Of a stretch of DNA of 64,000 nt, positions 62,170 to 64,000 are shown piece after piece; the stretch's first letter is position 1, and each line of letters begins with the position of its first letter. Made by a program: the position numbers and the translations under genes. Under the pieces are notes generated by a model that saw only the letters and a list, made by a program, of their open reading frames with translations, made no database searches and was not told the DNA's origin. The DNA comes from an uncultured Acidimicrobiales bacterium (lineage in GTDB: Bacteria > Actinomycetota > Acidimicrobiia > Acidimicrobiales > Bin134), in contig OX638350.1 of assembly GCA_951813325.1 (NCBI GenBank), forward strand, positions 3,453,954 to 3,517,953, written 5' to 3'.

Positions 62170-64000
62170 ATGAGCGTGAAGACCCATCTGAGGACCTGTC
62201 CGCTGTGTGAGGCCATGTGCGGTCTCGTGATCAAGACCGAGGGGGAGAAGGTGGTGCCCCCCGTTCGCGCCGACCGCGACGACGTGTGGAGCCAGGGCTT
62301 CATCTGCCCCAAGGGCACCGCTCTGGGCCATCTGCACGAGGACCCCGACCGGGTGCGGGTGCCGCTGGTGAAAGACGCCCACGGCCGGTTCCAGGAGGCC
62401 ACCTGGGAGGAGGCCTACGCCCGGTGCGAGGAGCTGCTCCACGGCGTGCGCGATGCCCACGGGCCAGAGGCCATGACCTACTACATCGGCAACCCCGCGG
62501 CCCACAACTTCTCCATCAGCCGCTACACCGGCCATTTGGTCATGCAGTCGGGCGTGCAGATGGGCTATTCGGCGGGCACCGTCGACCAGTGGCCCAAGAA
62601 CGTGTCGTCGCTGTGCATGTACGGCAACTCCTGGACGTTCCCCACTCCCGACATCATGCGCACCCAGTACCTGGTGGTCATGGGGGCCAACCCCCACGCC
62701 TCGCAGGGCAGCCTTTTGGCCTGCCCCGACGTGTTGGGCGAGATGGACAAGATCCGCGAGCGGGGCGGCACGTGCGTGGTGGTGGACCCCCGCCGCACCG
62801 GCACCTGCGACCACGCCGACGAGTGGGTGCCCATCGTGCCCGGCACCGACGCCGCCTTCCTCTTGGCTCTATGCCACGTGCTGTTCGACGAGGATCTGGT
62901 GGATCTGGGCACCATGGCCCACCACGTGAACGGCCTCGACGAGGTGCGCGCCCTGGTGGCCGACTGGACGCCGGAAACGGTGGCTGAGACCACCCAGATT
63001 CCGCCCGACACCATCCGCCGGCTGGCCCGGGAGATCGCCGCCGCACAGAGCGCCAGCGTGTACGGCCGCATCGGGCTGTGCAACCAGGAGTTCGGCACGC
63101 TGGCCTCGTGGCTCATCGACGTGGTGAACCTGCTCACCGCCAACTTCGACGTCCCCGGCGGGATGATGTTCGCCAACCCCGTCGCGCCGTCCATGATCAC
63201 CCTCAACTTCGAAGCGCCCAAAGAGCCCGAGTTCGGCCGCTGGCACAGCCGGGTGCGGGGCGCCCCCGAGGTGCTGGGCCAGGTGCCGGTGTCGTGTTTG
63301 TCGGAGGAGATCATGACCCCCGGCGAAGGGCAGATAAAGGCCCTGGTGGTGGTGTGCGGCAACCCGGTGATCAGCTCGCCCGAGGCCGGCCGCCTCGATG
63401 AGGCGCTGCCCATGCTCGACGCCATGATCTGCATCGACAACTACGTGAACGAGACCACCCGCCATGCCGATGTGATTCTGCCCGGGCTGTCCCCGCTGGA
63501 GCAGCCCCACTGGGACGAGATGATCTGGTCGTGGGCCGCCCGCACCGCGGGCAACTGGTCGGACCGGATCTTCGAGTTCGGCGACCGCCCCGACGAGTGG
63601 GAGGTGCTCGTGCGGGTGGGCGCGCTTATGGGCGGCCAGTCCAACGACGAGATCGACGAGCGCGCCATCGACGACGGGCTCTTCTCCGGGCTCTGCATGT
63701 TCTTCGGCCTCGATCCTGCCCATGTCCTGTCGCACTACGACCAGGGCGGCCCCGAGCGGATGACCGACTTCATGATCCGGGTGGGCCACCTCGGCGACCG
63801 CTACGGCGAGAACCCCGACGGGCTGACCTTGCAGCACTTCAAGGACAACCCCCACGGCCTCGACTTCGGTCCGATGGTGCCCCGGGTGCCGGAGATACTC
63901 CACACCCCGTCGGGCAAGATCGAGATGGCCCCGCCCTACATCACCGCCGATGTGGGTCGGCTGCACCGCCGCCTGGGCCGAGATGACGGCATGGTGCTGG
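62170..64000 (+). CDS. Molybdopterin-dependent oxidoreductase, N-terminal 610 residues (partial)
   Basis: The frame runs open from the ATG at 62170 to the window end. Cysteines CPLCEAMCG and later FICPKG form a 4Fe-4S site (Cys10, Cys13, Cys17 and about Cys46). Motifs of the family follow: YLVVMGANPHASQGSL, CVVVDPRRTGTCDHADEWVPIVPGTDAA (seen as VVDPRRTGT and VPIVPGTDAA), and HADVILPGLSPLEQPH. The C-terminal molybdopterin-dinucleotide-binding domain is beginning (HTPSGKIEMAPP). It resembles formate dehydrogenase- or nitrate reductase-like bis-MGD enzymes; the substrate is not known. No twin-Arg signal is seen, so it is probably cytoplasmic. Confidence 0.9.
   Translation, partial: MSVKTHLRTCPLCEAMCGLVIKTEGEKVVPPVRADRDDVWSQGFICPKGTALGHLHEDPDRVRVPLVKDAHGRFQEATWEEAYARCEELLHGVRDAHGPEAMTYYIGNPAAHNFSISRYTGHLVMQSGVQMGYSAGTVDQWPKNVSSLCMYGNSWTFPTPDIMRTQYLVVMGANPHASQGSLLACPDVLGEMDKIRERGGTCVVVDPRRTGTCDHADEWVPIVPGTDAAFLLALCHVLFDEDLVDLGTMAHHVNGLDEVRALVADWTPETVAETTQIPPDTIRRLAREIAAAQSASVYGRIGLCNQEFGTLASWLIDVVNLLTANFDVPGGMMFANPVAPSMITLNFEAPKEPEFGRWHSRVRGAPEVLGQVPVSCLSEEIMTPGEGQIKALVVVCGNPVISSPEAGRLDEALPMLDAMICIDNYVNETTRHADVILPGLSPLEQPHWDEMIWSWAARTAGNWSDRIFEFGDRPDEWEVLVRVGALMGGQSNDEIDERAIDDGLFSGLCMFFGLDPAHVLSHYDQGGPERMTDFMIRVGHLGDRYGENPDGLTLQHFKDNPHGLDFGPMVPRVPEILHTPSGKIEMAPPYITADVGRLHRRLGRDDGMVL

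Noticed and set aside
62869..63966. 365-codon minus frame at the window end
   Set aside because: Shadow of the molybdopterin oxidoreductase, which keeps its Fe-S and MGD motifs in the + frame.

Overview
The window is high-GC bacterial DNA with very dense coding on both strands. Several features point to an actinobacterium: the gene order rpsF-ssb-rpsR-rplI-dnaB, a DUF5318-type zinc-ribbon protein (an actinobacterial family), GTG starts and overlapping ATGA junctions. The mix of branched-chain amino acid (HAAT) ABC transporters, a CaiB/BaiF CoA-transferase, an amidase, a class II aldolase and very long secreted repeat proteins resembles marine or host-associated Acidimicrobiia. That placement is inference from gene content, not a measured phylogeny.

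Layout. 1-7477: two branched-chain amino acid or amide ABC transport clusters face each other, livM(partial)-livG-livF on + and livG-livF-livH-livM-livK on -. 7523-8892: a small two-helix membrane protein, a methyltransferase and a membrane-anchored coiled-coil protein. 8993-13300: a large Lhr-type helicase. 13392-19077: two secreted PKD/Ig-like proteins that share a four-cysteine, calcium-loop-like C-terminal module. 19184-22508: the replication and ribosomal operon rpsF-ssb-rpsR-rplI-dnaB on -. 22673-25051: panB and, divergently, an amidase.

25229-53972, nearly half the window, holds two giant tandem paralogues of 5861 and 3592 residues. Each has a signal peptide followed by fibronectin type III domains. 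Most FN3 domains alternate with a roughly 115-residue domain that has two conserved cysteines and resembles a neocarzinostatin-type beta sandwich (inference). In the first gene the 639-bp two-domain unit is almost identical over 20 copies. Between the paralogues lie fragments of a DUF5318 gene and of a further FN3 gene tail. These match the sequence after the second paralogue, so the locus grew by segmental duplication.

54029-60590: a DUF5318 gene, a class II aldolase, a double CaiB-type CoA-transferase and an EthD-like protein. This part is interrupted by two lower-GC genes on -, an AlbA_2/HATPase regulator-type protein (57859-59553) and a Fic AMP-transferase-type protein (60674-62038). The Fic gene lies between 19-bp direct repeats copied from the 3' end of the neighbouring gene. 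62170-64000: the 5' part of a molybdopterin oxidoreductase that runs off the window.

No tRNA, rRNA, CRISPR array, transposase or integrase was recognised. The most unusual content is the giant FN3 pair with its linker domain, iteron-like promoter repeats and duplication scar.
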